Shown in pieces: positions 49,860 to 58,066 of a stretch of 64,000 bases of DNA. The notes under the pieces are model-generated. The model searched no databases. It saw only the letters and a program-made list of their open reading frames with translations, and had not been told where the DNA came from. Source of the DNA: Paracoccus tegillarcae (GTDB taxonomy: Bacteria; Pseudomonadota; Alphaproteobacteria; Rhodobacterales; Rhodobacteraceae); NCBI RefSeq assembly GCF_002847305.1, contig NZ_CP025408.1, positions 2,129,001-2,193,000 on the forward strand, written 5' to 3'. The position numbers and the translations under genes are program-made. Each line of letters begins with the position of its first letter. Position 1 is the first letter of the stretch.

Positions 49860-51350
49860 TCAGACCGCCTGGCCGGCCCGGTATTGCGGTGCGCTGGCCA
49901 GATAACGGCCATAGGCGCTGGCATCGGGCGGGGTGAAGGTCTCGGCGATGAAACCGCGCCGCCGCTCGCGTGCCCCGATATCATCGACCAATTCGTCGAA
50001 ATGGCGAAAATGAAAGGGCGCGGAACACAGCCCGCCATAGACCTGTGCGGCTGGCCGCTGGGTTCGTCGCCAGTCCAGATTGGCGTCGATATCGTCGCGC
50101 ATCTGGTCCTCATCCGGCTGGCGGGCAAGCTGCCCGTCCATATAGCGGACCAGCCAATTGGCGACCATTTCGGCCGACAAGACCGTGCAAAAGCTGGAGT
50201 TGAAACCGACAAATCCCATATCCGGCAGGTCCGGGTTCACCGACAGCCGATAGACGCGGTACTGCCCGTCAGCCTCGATCAGTTTGTCGCGGTGTTCCTG
50301 CGCCAGATAGGGGATGCCCAGTTTCCACCCCACGGCAAGGGCGGCCACATCGCACGGGATGCGGTCGCCGGTGGTCAGGATCGCGTGTCCCGGCTCGAAC
50401 CGTTCGATGGTGCCGCGAATGGGTTTGACGCTGCCGTCCCGAAAGGCCTCGAACAGGCCCGGCGTGACGATGGGCACCGAACAGGAAATGTCCTTCTCGA
50501 TCGGCACGCTTGGCACCATGTCCCATTTCTTCAGCCCAAGCTGCAGCTTCAGCAGCGTTTCAAGGCCGCGAAAATTGGCCCAGATAAAGGGCCTGGCCAG
50601 TGCTGCCAACTTGCTGCGGCGGCCCCATCCGTTGAACTGCATTTCCTGCGCGCGGATATACAGCAGGCGTTTGAAATTGATGCCACCGATGAAATAGGGG
50701 ATGCGCCAGACCGGCTCTCGATAGACCATCGTCACCGATGTCGCGCCGCTCTTTGCGGCGTTCACGACCAGATCGGTCGCCGATTTCGACCCGCCCAGCA
50801 CCAGCACATGCTTGCCCTCGGCAATCGCCGGATCGGTATATTCGGCGGAATGCATGACCTGCCCACCGGCTGCGACAAACTCGTCCTGCCCTGGAAAGCT
50901 GAGGATGTTCTTGTCCGAGAACTGCCCCGTCGCTACGGCCACGAAATCGACATCCTCGGTCCATTCGTGATCGCCTGACTGCAAGCTCAGCCGCCATCCG
51001 GGCTGGCCATCGGGCCGCCGGTCCATCGAGGCCACATTGGTATTCAGCCGGAACAGCCGGTGCAGATCATGCTTGCCGGCATAGGCATGCAGATAGCCAT
51101 GCACCTGCGGCCCCCTGGGCCATTCGGGATAGTCATCGGGCATCGCCAGATCGGTAAAGCGATACAGCTCCTTGGGCGATTGCGTCTGGACACCGGGATA
51201 ACTGCGCGACGGCTCCCACACGCCGCCCAGATCATGGCTGCGCTCAAAGCCCAGCACCCGATGCCCGCGCTCGTCAAAGGCTTTGGCCGCGGCAATCCCG
51301 CTGACGCCGCCGCCGATCACGGCGACGGTCTTGCGTCTCGGCTGATCCAT
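49860..51350 (-). CDS. Flavin-containing monooxygenase (FMO/BVMO-like)
   Basis: A 496-residue FAD/NADPH enzyme. The FAD motif VAVIGGGVSGIAAAKAF is at the N-terminus, followed by LGGVWEPSRSYPGVQTQSPK. The FMO fingerprint is present in changed form (GGQVMHSAEY; the usual leading Phe is Ala). The NADPH loop is VLVLGGSKSATDL. It would oxygenate nitrogen, sulfur or a ketone. It is the last gene of the operon that begins with marR and includes tryptophan dioxygenase, but its substrate is unknown. Confidence 0.87.
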   Translation of the reverse strand: MDQPRRKTVAVIGGGVSGIAAAKAFDERGHRVLGFERSHDLGGVWEPSRSYPGVQTQSPKELYRFTDLAMPDDYPEWPRGPQVHGYLHAYAGKHDLHRLFRLNTNVASMDRRPDGQPGWRLSLQSGDHEWTEDVDFVAVATGQFSDKNILSFPGQDEFVAAGGQVMHSAEYTDPAIAEGKHVLVLGGSKSATDLVVNAAKSGATSVTMVYREPVWRIPYFIGGINFKRLLYIRAQEMQFNGWGRRSKLAALARPFIWANFRGLETLLKLQLGLKKWDMVPSVPIEKDISCSVPIVTPGLFEAFRDGSVKPIRGTIERFEPGHAILTTGDRIPCDVAALAVGWKLGIPYLAQEHRDKLIEADGQYRVYRLSVNPDLPDMGFVGFNSSFCTVLSAEMVANWLVRYMDGQLARQPDEDQMRDDIDANLDWRRTQRPAAQVYGGLCSAPFHFRHFDELVDDIGARERRRGFIAETFTPPDASAYGRYLASAPQYRAGQAV

Positions 51351-51353
51351 GGC

Positions 51354-51803
51354 TCAGCCCTCGGACGGGGGCGGCAGGAAATCGACCTCGTGCTCGGCCG
51401 AGATGCGCACCAGCTCTGCCGGGTCGGTCACACCGTCCAGCTTGCCGAACAGGGCAAACAGCTTGCGCGAGGGCGCGACGCCAAAGACGCAGGTGGCCGT
51501 GGCCCCCGAACGGTTAAAGATCCCATGCGCGATACCGCGCGGCATGCGGATCGTATCGCCGGGGCCTGCCTTGTGCAGATCATCGCCGAATTCGATTTCC
51601 AGATTGCCGTCCAGCATGACGATCCATTCGTCCTGCGTGGGGTGGATATGCGGCGGCACAAAGGTGCCATCAGGCACAACCGCATGCCAGATCATCGCGT
51701 TCTCGGTGTGCAGCTTGGGCGTATAGGTGTGGCCAACCACATTCCACGCCTTGCCTTCATAGGCCTCATCCGCGCCGGTTATCCCGGTATCGCCTTGTGT
51801 CAT
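51354..51803 (-). CDS. Single-domain cupin protein
   Basis: A 149-residue cupin with metal-binding motif one, PPHIHPTQDEWIVMLDG (His, His, Glu), and motif two, DTIRMPRGIAHGIFN (His). It may be a small dioxygenase, an isomerase or a sensor. It is not long enough for a two-domain dioxygenase. It sits between kynA and the monooxygenase, 24 bases from kynA, so a link to tryptophan or anthranilate metabolism is plausible. Confidence 0.82.
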   Translation of the reverse strand: MTQGDTGITGADEAYEGKAWNVVGHTYTPKLHTENAMIWHAVVPDGTFVPPHIHPTQDEWIVMLDGNLEIEFGDDLHKAGPGDTIRMPRGIAHGIFNRSGATATCVFGVAPSRKLFALFGKLDGVTDPAELVRISAEHEVDFLPPPSEG

Positions 51804-51827
51804 TTTCGGTCCCTCCCTCTTGGTGAA

Positions 51828-52667
51828 TTACAGTTCCGTGCGCAGCTCCCACAGATCGGGAAACAGCACGACCTCCAGCATCTTGCGCAAATACGCCACG
51901 CCCGATGTCCCGCCCGAGCCGCGCTTGAAGCCGATGATCCGTTCCACCGTGGTGACGTGGTTAAAGCGCCAGCGGCGAAAGTAATCCTCGAAATCGACCA
52001 GCTTTTCGGCCAGTTCATACAATTCCCAGTACCGCGCCGGATCGCGGTAAACGGCCAGCCATGCCGCTCGCGCAGCCGCATCGGGCTGATGCGCCACGTC
52101 CAGCCGGTCGCGCGCGGGCACGTCAAAGCCCTCAGCCGCCAGCCGGGCCAGAACCGTGTCATATAGCGAGGGCTTGGCCACCTCATCGCGCAGCGCGCGC
52201 GCATGATCGGGCCGATGTTCATGCGGGCCGATCATCGCCATATTGCGGTTGCCCGCGACGAATTCGATCATCCGGTATTGATGCGACTGAAAGCCGCTGC
52301 TTTCGCCCAGAATATCGCGGAACTGCGTGTATTCACTGGGCGTCATCGTACGCAGCACGTCCCATGCGTCGTTCAACTGCTCCATGATGCGGGCCACGCG
52401 CGACAGCATCTTGAAGGCCGGTTGCAGATCCCCCTCCGCGATGGCCCTGCGCGCCGCAGCCATCTCGTGCAGCGCCAGTTTCATCCATAATTCGCTGGTC
52501 TGGTGCTGGATGATGAACAGCATCTCGTCATGCGCATCCGACAGGGGATGCTGCGCGTTCAGCAGATCGCCCAGTCCCAGATAATCGCCGTAGGCCATGC
52601 GGCCCTGAAACGACATGCGCGCGCCTTCGGTAGCGGGATCATAGGGCTTGGGTTCGTTGTCGTTCAT
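51828..52667 (-). CDS. kynA: Tryptophan 2,3-dioxygenase
   Basis: Heme enzyme that opens the indole ring of tryptophan to N-formylkynurenine. The 279-residue protein has [58 protein letters not shown] and [27 protein letters not shown], which carries the heme-ligand His. AAGGAAAG precedes ATG 52667, which overlaps the DUF4336-like gene by four bases. Products would feed the formamidase-like protein and kynureninase at 38-40 kb. Confidence 0.96.
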   Translation of the reverse strand: MNDNEPKPYDPATEGARMSFQGRMAYGDYLGLGDLLNAQHPLSDAHDEMLFIIQHQTSELWMKLALHEMAAARRAIAEGDLQPAFKMLSRVARIMEQLNDAWDVLRTMTPSEYTQFRDILGESSGFQSHQYRMIEFVAGNRNMAMIGPHEHRPDHARALRDEVAKPSLYDTVLARLAAEGFDVPARDRLDVAHQPDAAARAAWLAVYRDPARYWELYELAEKLVDFEDYFRRWRFNHVTTVERIIGFKRGSGGTSGVAYLRKMLEVVLFPDLWELRTEL

Positions 52668-53119
52668 GCCGCTTTCCTTAATGCCCGGCCAAGGGCTTGC
52701 TGCAGCCGGGGGACCGGGTTTTCCAAATGGCAATCGCCATGAGCAAGGATCACACGCGCCGGATCAGGCGCGACCATCTGCTGTGCAACGAAACCGACAG
52801 CCAGTTTGTCGGGGATCACTGCGCGATCGTCGCGGGGTGTGCTGCCCGTGGGGCCAGGGTTTCCCGCCACGGCCATGATCCAGCGCCAGACCGTGCCGAC
52901 ACGCGCGGGTGCGACGTTTTCGATCAGGTCGGTCAGGCTGATCGGCGAATGCACCCGGATGCCATCGGGCAACTGCAAGACGGTCATTCGGATGGGAAAG
53001 GGCACATTCAGCGGCCCCATCGCCATCTTGACGACAGGGCCATCGACGATCCGGACGCCATCCGCCACCGACCTGGGCACGCCAGGCGGGTCGTGGGCAA
53101 AGGGTTTGCGATCAGTCAA
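52664..53119 (-). CDS. Shortened DUF4336-like protein
   Basis: A 151-residue protein. Its first half ([13 protein letters not shown], then [23 protein letters not shown]) and its second half ([21 protein letters not shown], then [11 protein letters not shown]) each resemble one end of the DUF4336 family, a metallo-lactamase-like fold usually about 230 residues or more. The middle, with its His-containing core, is absent in frame. It seems to start at a TTG (53119) in a TTGA overlap with the CoA-ligase stop and ends in an ATGA overlap with kynA, so translation is still coupled. Function doubtful. Confidence 0.6.
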   Translation of the reverse strand: MTDRKPFAHDPPGVPRSVADGVRIVDGPVVKMAMGPLNVPFPIRMTVLQLPDGIRVHSPISLTDLIENVAPARVGTVWRWIMAVAGNPGPTGSTPRDDRAVIPDKLAVGFVAQQMVAPDPARVILAHGDCHLENPVPRLQQALGRALRKAA

Positions 53120-54741
53120 GGGGCATCCTTCAACCTGAACCGTTGGATCTTGCCGGTCGCCGTTTTCGGCAGCGCGTCGGTGAATACGACCCGGCGGGGG
53201 TATTTGTAGGGGGCGATGATCGCCTTGCAATGCGCCTGCAAACGCAGGATCGCCGCGTCATCGGCGGCGGTGCCTTCGACCAGCACCACATGGGCCACGA
53301 CGATCTGGCCACGCTCGGGATCGGCCTCTCCGATCACCGCGCATTCCAGCACATCGTCATGGGCCAAGAGCGCTGCCTCGACATCGGGACCGGCGATATT
53401 ATAGCCGCCCGACAGGATGATATCGTCAGACCGCGCGGCAAAGTGGAACCGCCCGTCCTCATCCTGCCAGAACGTGTCGCCGGTGATGTTCCAGCCGTCC
53501 GACACATAATCCGCCTGCCGCCGGTCCTTGAGATACCGGCATCCGGTCGGGCCGATCACCGCCAACTGCCCCGGCTCGCCCCGTGGCAGGTCGCGGCCCG
53601 CGTCATCGACGATCTTGGCGCGATAGCCGCTGACAGGCCGTCCGGTGCAGCCGGGATGGCTGTCATCGAAACGGTTGGTGATAAAGATATGCAGCATCTC
53701 GGTCGCGCCGATCCCGTCCAGCATCGGCTTGCCGGTCTTGTCACGCCATTCCTGCCAGACAGGCGCGGGCAGCGTCTCGCCCGCGCTGACGGCGGCGCGC
53801 AGGGATGACAGATCCGCGCCTTCCTCCATCGCGCGCAGCATCACGCGGTATGCGGTCGGCGCGGTAAAGCAGATGGTTGCGCGGTGGGCCTGGATGATCT
53901 CGATCATATTGGGCGGAGATGCGTTTTCCAGCAGCACCGCACTGGCCCCGAACCGCAGCGGAAACACCGCCAGCCCGCCCAGCCCAAAGGTAAAGGCCAG
54001 GGGCGGCGAGCCGATAAAGACATCATCCGGCGTCACGCCCAGCACCTCTTTGGCATAGCCATCCGCGATGATCAGCAGATCGCGGTGGAAATGCATCGTG
54101 GCCTTGGGCTCGCCGGTCGAGCCGCTGGTAAAACCCAACAGCGCCACATCGTCGCGCCCGGTCCGCACCACCTCGAAATGCACCGGCTTGGTCAGGGCGG
54201 CGCGGTCCAGTTCGGCGTCATGGTTCGCGGTGCCGTCAAAGCCGATCACGGTGCGCAGCGTGGCCGAGCCCTTGGCCGCCGAGACCAGTTCGTCCATCAG
54301 CCGCGTGTCGCACAGCGCATGGGTGATCTCGGCATTGTCTATCACCTTGGTCAACTCGCCCGCGCGCAGCATCGGCATGGTGTTCACCACCACCGCGCCA
54401 ACCTTGGTCGCGGCCAGCCAGCAGGCGACCATGGCGGGATTGTTGGCCGAGCGGACCAGCACCCGATTGCCGGGTTTGACCCCGTAATCCTCGACCAGCG
54501 CATGGGCCAGCCGGTTGGTCCAGTCGGTCAGTTCCTTATAAGTCCGCGCCCGCCCGTTCCCGATCAGCGCGGTGCGGTCGCCAAAGCCGCGCTCGACCAT
54601 GTGATCGGTCAGTTCTGCGCCGACATTCAGCCAATCGGGATAGTCAAAGCCGGAGAGAACGATCTCGGGCCACTGATCGGCAGGCGGCAGGTTGTCGCGT
54701 GTAAAGCTGTCCTGATGTCCGCTCGGTCCCAAGTGCTGCAT
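53116..54741 (-). CDS. Benzoate/2-aminobenzoate-type CoA ligase
   Basis: A 541-residue adenylate-forming enzyme. It shows the ATP loop LGFTSGSTGEPKATMHFHRD, FTAPTAYRVML, DGIGATEMLHIFITNRF, DGWNITGDTFWQDEDGRFHF, RSDDIILSGGYNIAGPDVE and the catalytic lysine in LPKTATGKIQRF. The long GIGATEMLHIFISN-like motif is typical of benzoate and 2-aminobenzoate CoA ligases. With kynureninase producing anthranilate, 2-aminobenzoyl-CoA is the likely product. The genes that would further degrade it are not in the window. Confidence 0.87.
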   Translation of the reverse strand: MQHLGPSGHQDSFTRDNLPPADQWPEIVLSGFDYPDWLNVGAELTDHMVERGFGDRTALIGNGRARTYKELTDWTNRLAHALVEDYGVKPGNRVLVRSANNPAMVACWLAATKVGAVVVNTMPMLRAGELTKVIDNAEITHALCDTRLMDELVSAAKGSATLRTVIGFDGTANHDAELDRAALTKPVHFEVVRTGRDDVALLGFTSGSTGEPKATMHFHRDLLIIADGYAKEVLGVTPDDVFIGSPPLAFTFGLGGLAVFPLRFGASAVLLENASPPNMIEIIQAHRATICFTAPTAYRVMLRAMEEGADLSSLRAAVSAGETLPAPVWQEWRDKTGKPMLDGIGATEMLHIFITNRFDDSHPGCTGRPVSGYRAKIVDDAGRDLPRGEPGQLAVIGPTGCRYLKDRRQADYVSDGWNITGDTFWQDEDGRFHFAARSDDIILSGGYNIAGPDVEAALLAHDDVLECAVIGEADPERGQIVVAHVVLVEGTAADDAAILRLQAHCKAIIAPYKYPRRVVFTDALPKTATGKIQRFRLKDAP

Positions 54742-54750
54742 CCTTGCCCC

Positions 54751-55170
54751 CTATCTGCCATCGCCCGGCGCTGTGGCGCCCTGGACATGATGTGCCTGCA
54801 ACCGCTTGCGGACCGGATCTGGAAGGGGCGCGGGGACAAAGCCCTCGCCGATCCAGACCACGGTGATGCGCGCCTCCAGCCGGTCCTCGGCGTTCAGCAG
54901 AAAACGGATGCTGCTGCGGCCGATATGTTCGACCTGCAAGACCCATTCCAACCGATCGCCAAGGCGCGACGGCTTGCGGAAATCGAATTCAAGCCGGGCG
55001 GCGGGCACGCCCTGACCTGCGGCGACCATCTGGCTGAACGGCGTTTCCAGCACTTCGGTAAAATAATTTTCCACGACATGCTGGGCCATCTCGACATAGC
55101 GCGGGTAAAAGACGATGCCCGCCGGGTCGCAATGGCAGAATTCGATGGGCAGGATGCGGCGATAACTCAT
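54751..55170 (-). CDS. 4-hydroxybenzoyl-CoA-type thioesterase
   Basis: A 139-residue hotdog-fold protein with IEFCHCDPAGIVFYPRYVEMAQHVVENYF. The catalytic Asp of the DPAGIVFYPRY motif is present. It hydrolyses an acyl- or aroyl-CoA, perhaps to recover CoA from dead-end products of the ligase encoded next to it. The start overlaps the marR stop by four bases. Confidence 0.9.
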   Translation of the reverse strand: MSYRRILPIEFCHCDPAGIVFYPRYVEMAQHVVENYFTEVLETPFSQMVAAGQGVPAARLEFDFRKPSRLGDRLEWVLQVEHIGRSSIRFLLNAEDRLEARITVVWIGEGFVPAPLPDPVRKRLQAHHVQGATAPGDGR

Positions 55171-55601
55171 TCTGCCCTCGCGGCGCGGGACAGGATATCG
55201 CGCATGCTGTCCAGATCGTCATCGCTGATCCGGGCAAAGATCGCATCGACCTCGGCTTCGTGTCCGTCGGCCATGGTTTCAAAGCGCGACAAGCCCTCGG
55301 GCGTCAGGCGCACACGGATGCGGCGGCGGTCGCCATCCTCGGCCTCGCGGCGCACCAGCCCGTCGGTTTCCAGCCGGTCGACCACGGCGGTCGCGTTGCC
55401 GTTCGAGACCAGCAGCATCCGCGACAATTCGGTCATTGTGACCCCGTCGCGCCGCCGCCACAATGCGGCCATCACGTCAAAGCGCGGCAGGGTGGTGGCA
55501 TGTTCGCGGCGCAGATAGTCGCGCAGGTGGTTTTCCGCCCCGCGCGTGACGCCCAGAAGTCTGATCCACAATTTCAGCCGGCGCTTGGACAGATCGCTCA
55601 T
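55167..55601 (-). CDS. MarR-family transcription regulator
   Basis: A 144-residue winged-helix regulator: LPRFDVMAALWRRRDGVTMTELSRML and the recognition part VSNGNATAVVDRLETDGLVRR, then DGDRRRIRVRLTPEG, the classic MarR wing. ATG 55601 has a strong ribosome site, AGGAGGTGG. It heads the operon marR, thioesterase, CoA ligase, DUF4336-like, kynA, cupin, monooxygenase, and a perfect palindrome lies 43 bases upstream. Repression relieved by an aromatic acid or its CoA ester is likely. Confidence 0.92.
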   Translation of the reverse strand: MSDLSKRRLKLWIRLLGVTRGAENHLRDYLRREHATTLPRFDVMAALWRRRDGVTMTELSRMLLVSNGNATAVVDRLETDGLVRREAEDGDRRRIRVRLTPEGLSRFETMADGHEAEVDAIFARISDDDLDSMRDILSRAARAE

Positions 55602-55641
55602 TCGGCCACCTCCTGCGGGAAAGGCTGGCATAGGGCTGTAA

Positions 55642-56334
55642 TTATTTCAAGCTTGAAATTTCTTGGCGAAGCGCGGCTGCGATCAGCGCCGGCACCTCGG
55701 GGGCCAACCCGATCGGGTCGAGGCGCGGGCCGGAAAAGCCTGCCTGATCCAGTGCTTGCGGCAGATCGTCGGTCACATGCTCTGCGCGCAAGGCGAAAAA
55801 GGGCAGGCTGACCGCCTTGGTCAGCCCGGCTGCAGCATCGGCCAGAAACGGCTCTTGTTCGACAAAGCCGGTGACGACGCGGGCGAATTGCGCGGCGATC
55901 TGACCGGCGACCTGATTGGTGATGGTAAAGCTGGCCTGACTGACCTGCGAGCCATGGGCCGACAGCAAGACCGTGGTCTCATCCGCGCGCCACCCCTGCG
56001 CCGCCGCCGCCTCATGTGCCCTGGCTGTGAGCAGCGCGGGCAGTGCGGGATCGGTGCCAAAGGGCCGCAGGATGCGCGCGCCCGGCGCGCCGGCCTGCGC
56101 CAGTTTTTTGGGCAATTGCTGGCGCGTGAACCAGCCCTCGGCCATGAACATCGGATAGATCAGGCTGTCATTCTGTGCGGCAGCGGCCAGCGCGCCGGGC
56201 ATGGCCAGCGTGGCGCCCAGAACCTCGCAGCCCGGATCATGGCCCGCAACCATTGCGGCAAGCGCGCGGATGGCCCGTTCCTGCGGTTCGGGATCGCCCG
56301 GCTGACCGTGAGAGACGATGACGGCCCGCATCAT
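55642..56334 (-). CDS. CbiX/SirB-like chelatase-family protein
   Basis: A 230-residue protein with the class II chelatase pattern in two halves: AVIVSHGQPGDPEPQERA at the start and TTVLLSAHGSQVSQASF in the middle, with a late PFFALRAEHVTDDLPQAL. Such proteins insert cobalt or iron into sirohydrochlorin, but no cobalamin or siroheme gene is near, so the substrate is uncertain. Its start overlaps the DUF4202 stop by four bases. Its last codons lie inside the marR operator. Confidence 0.78.
   Translation of the reverse strand: MMRAVIVSHGQPGDPEPQERAIRALAAMVAGHDPGCEVLGATLAMPGALAAAAQNDSLIYPMFMAEGWFTRQQLPKKLAQAGAPGARILRPFGTDPALPALLTARAHEAAAAQGWRADETTVLLSAHGSQVSQASFTITNQVAGQIAAQFARVVTGFVEQEPFLADAAAGLTKAVSLPFFALRAEHVTDDLPQALDQAGFSGPRLDPIGLAPEVPALIAAALRQEISSLK
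55644..55659. promoter_or_regulatory. Perfect palindrome, probable MarR operator
   Basis: ATTTCAAGCTTGAAAT is a perfect 16-base palindrome of the size and AT-rich type bound by MarR dimers. It lies upstream of marR and encodes the last residues of the preceding cbiX-like gene. On the minus strand an AATAAT-like -10 lies at its downstream edge and TTCGCC about 17 bases further upstream, so it would sit between -35 and -10. Confidence 0.65.
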
Positions 56335-56891
56335 TCGCGGAAATAATGGGCGAAATGCTCGGGCATCTGGAATTCCTCCAGCACCCTGGCGCGGCCTTCG
56401 GGTGACATCTTGCCGGCGGTCCGTTCGATGATGCGGGGCATTTTATCGTCGGGTTGCTCGGCCATGAAATCGCCCAGATACCAGCGGATAAAGGTAAAGC
56501 AGATCACATCCTCCAGCGCCTGCACCTCGGGATCGCGCTTGATCCCCTGCTTGGTCAGCATCTTTTGCACCCGGTCGATATCCTCGCCGGAATACTGGGC
56601 CTCTTCCATGATCTGGGCCACGCGCCTGGCGTGCCGGCGGCCCTGTTCCTGCCGCCATTGCAGATAGCCGGCCCGGTCCATCGGGTAATCCTCGCGCGGC
56701 AGCGTCCAGCGCTCGATATGCTGGCCCCGGCAGGCAATCCTGAGCGGTTCCGAGGCATCGGGAAACAGCCGCTGCTGTTCGGCCGTCATGCGTTGGCCGT
56801 AAAGCAGCGCGGCGGGCTGGCCATCCTCTGGCGTCGGATCCTTGGCATTGGCTGCGTCGATGGCGGCGAAGGCGGTGTCAAGCTGGGTCAT
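56331..56891 (-). CDS. DUF4202-domain protein
   Basis: A 186-residue soluble protein: AFAAIDAANAKDP, LYGQRMTAEQQRLFPDASEPLRIACRGQHIERW, YLQWRQEQGRRHARRVAQIME and EDVICFTFIRWYLGDFM. The His and Asp placement recalls HD-domain hydrolases, and the pattern is that of DUF4202. GAGGAC precedes ATG 56891; an ATG eight codons earlier lacks a site. Coupled to the chelatase-like gene by four bases. Confidence 0.82.
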   Translation of the reverse strand: MTQLDTAFAAIDAANAKDPTPEDGQPAALLYGQRMTAEQQRLFPDASEPLRIACRGQHIERWTLPREDYPMDRAGYLQWRQEQGRRHARRVAQIMEEAQYSGEDIDRVQKMLTKQGIKRDPEVQALEDVICFTFIRWYLGDFMAEQPDDKMPRIIERTAGKMSPEGRARVLEEFQMPEHFAHYFRE

Positions 56892-56974
56892 GATGTCCTC
56901 GGGCGTTTGAGGCATTGTCGCGCGAGGCCGGGGTCGGGCGCAAGCGGTGAGGTGGCCGATTGCGTCCCGCGACG

Positions 56975-57014
56975 GTGGGGGGCTGTCTGCCCCCCACACC
57001 CCCCGAGGATATTT
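56975..57014 (+). repeat. Hairpin plus GGATATTT extragenic element, copy 2
   Basis: A perfect nine-base stem GTGGGGGGC-N5-GCCCCCCAC is followed by a C-rich spacer and GGATATTT, matching the layout of the element at 21163-21207. It lies between the DUF4202 gene and the stop of the FAD oxidoreductase gene and may also act as a transcription stop. Confidence 0.5.
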
Positions 57015-57030
57015 CAACGCCAAAGACGGG

Positions 57031-58038
57031 TCAGCTCAGGCGGAAGTCCTGCGGGATGGTGTCTTTGCCATCGAGGATCAGATCAGCGATGATCGCGGCG
57101 ATTTTCGGGGCCATGCCAAAGCCGATCTTGAAGCCGCCATTCGCGACATATTGGTCCGTGCGGCCGGGCCAGGCGCCCAGCAGCGGTGCGCGCGAGCGGG
57201 CGCGGGGGCGGATGCCGGCCCATCTGTCGATGACCGGCGCATCGGCCAGCGCCGGGCAGAGGCCGCGGGCCCGGGCGATCAGGTCGGTCAGCTGATCGTC
57301 GGGGCGGTCATGGGTGAACTCGTTTTCACTGGTCGAGCCGATGGCAGTCGTGCCGTCGTCATGCGGCACGATATAGAGCCCATCGGTGAAGATTTGCGGG
57401 CTGTCGGGCAGGGCGAAATCCAGAAGCGCCGACTGGCCTTTGACGCCTTTGCCGATGCTGCGCCCGGCGCTGTCGTTCAGGGCATCCAGCCCGTCTATGC
57501 CGGTCGCCCAGAGGGTCGGTCCGGTTGGCGTGGCGGTCTGGCCCTCGATCACCTCGCCGCCTCTGGCGCGGATTGCGCCGGCCAGTGCGGTCAGCGCGGA
57601 TTTTGGGTTCAGCCGCGCCGTCAGGTCGTCTTGCAGCCAGCAGCCCGGACGCGCCAGCGGGGATTGCGGATCACCGAGCAGGCGCATGCCGATCGGTTCG
57701 GGCCATCGGCTGGTCGCCGCGTCGATCCGCGTTTGCAGCGCGGGGGCGTTGGTCACGGGTTGCAGCCGGCCCGTGCGGCGGTAGCCGCTGGGCAGGCCGG
57801 ATGCCTGTTCGACCTCTGCCCAGAAATCGGGCGCCATCAGCAGGCTGTCCAGCTGGAACGCCTTTTTGTCATTCCAGTTGTCGGGCGCATGGGGGGCCAG
57901 CGCGCCGACATGGCCGCCAGAGGCGCCGGCGCCGATATGGCGGGCCTCGATCACGCGCACATGCGCGCCGCGCCGCGTCATCTCCCATGCGCAGGCCAGT
58001 CCGAAGATGCCGCCGCCCATCACTGTCACGCTTGCCAA
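57031..58038 (-). CDS. FAD-dependent oxidoreductase resembling the MnmC C-terminal half
   Basis: A 335-residue D-amino-acid-oxidase-like flavoprotein: SVTVMGGGIFGLACAWEMTRRGA (FAD loop GGGIFG), then GAGASGGHVGALAPHAPDNWN, which is a typical MnmC C-terminal sequence, and a closing NGGFKIGFGMAPKIA. In MnmC this domain removes the carboxymethyl group from cmnm5s2U34 in tRNA. I prefer TTG 58038 because family members begin with this M-A-S-V-T pattern; the frame runs to an ATG at 58068. It diverges from mnmD by 28 bases. Confidence 0.83.
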   Translation of the reverse strand: MASVTVMGGGIFGLACAWEMTRRGAHVRVIEARHIGAGASGGHVGALAPHAPDNWNDKKAFQLDSLLMAPDFWAEVEQASGLPSGYRRTGRLQPVTNAPALQTRIDAATSRWPEPIGMRLLGDPQSPLARPGCWLQDDLTARLNPKSALTALAGAIRARGGEVIEGQTATPTGPTLWATGIDGLDALNDSAGRSIGKGVKGQSALLDFALPDSPQIFTDGLYIVPHDDGTTAIGSTSENEFTHDRPDDQLTDLIARARGLCPALADAPVIDRWAGIRPRARSRAPLLGAWPGRTDQYVANGGFKIGFGMAPKIAAIIADLILDGKDTIPQDFRLS

Positions 58039-58066
58039 ATCGCCTGCCTTTCCCCTAGCTGCGGGC

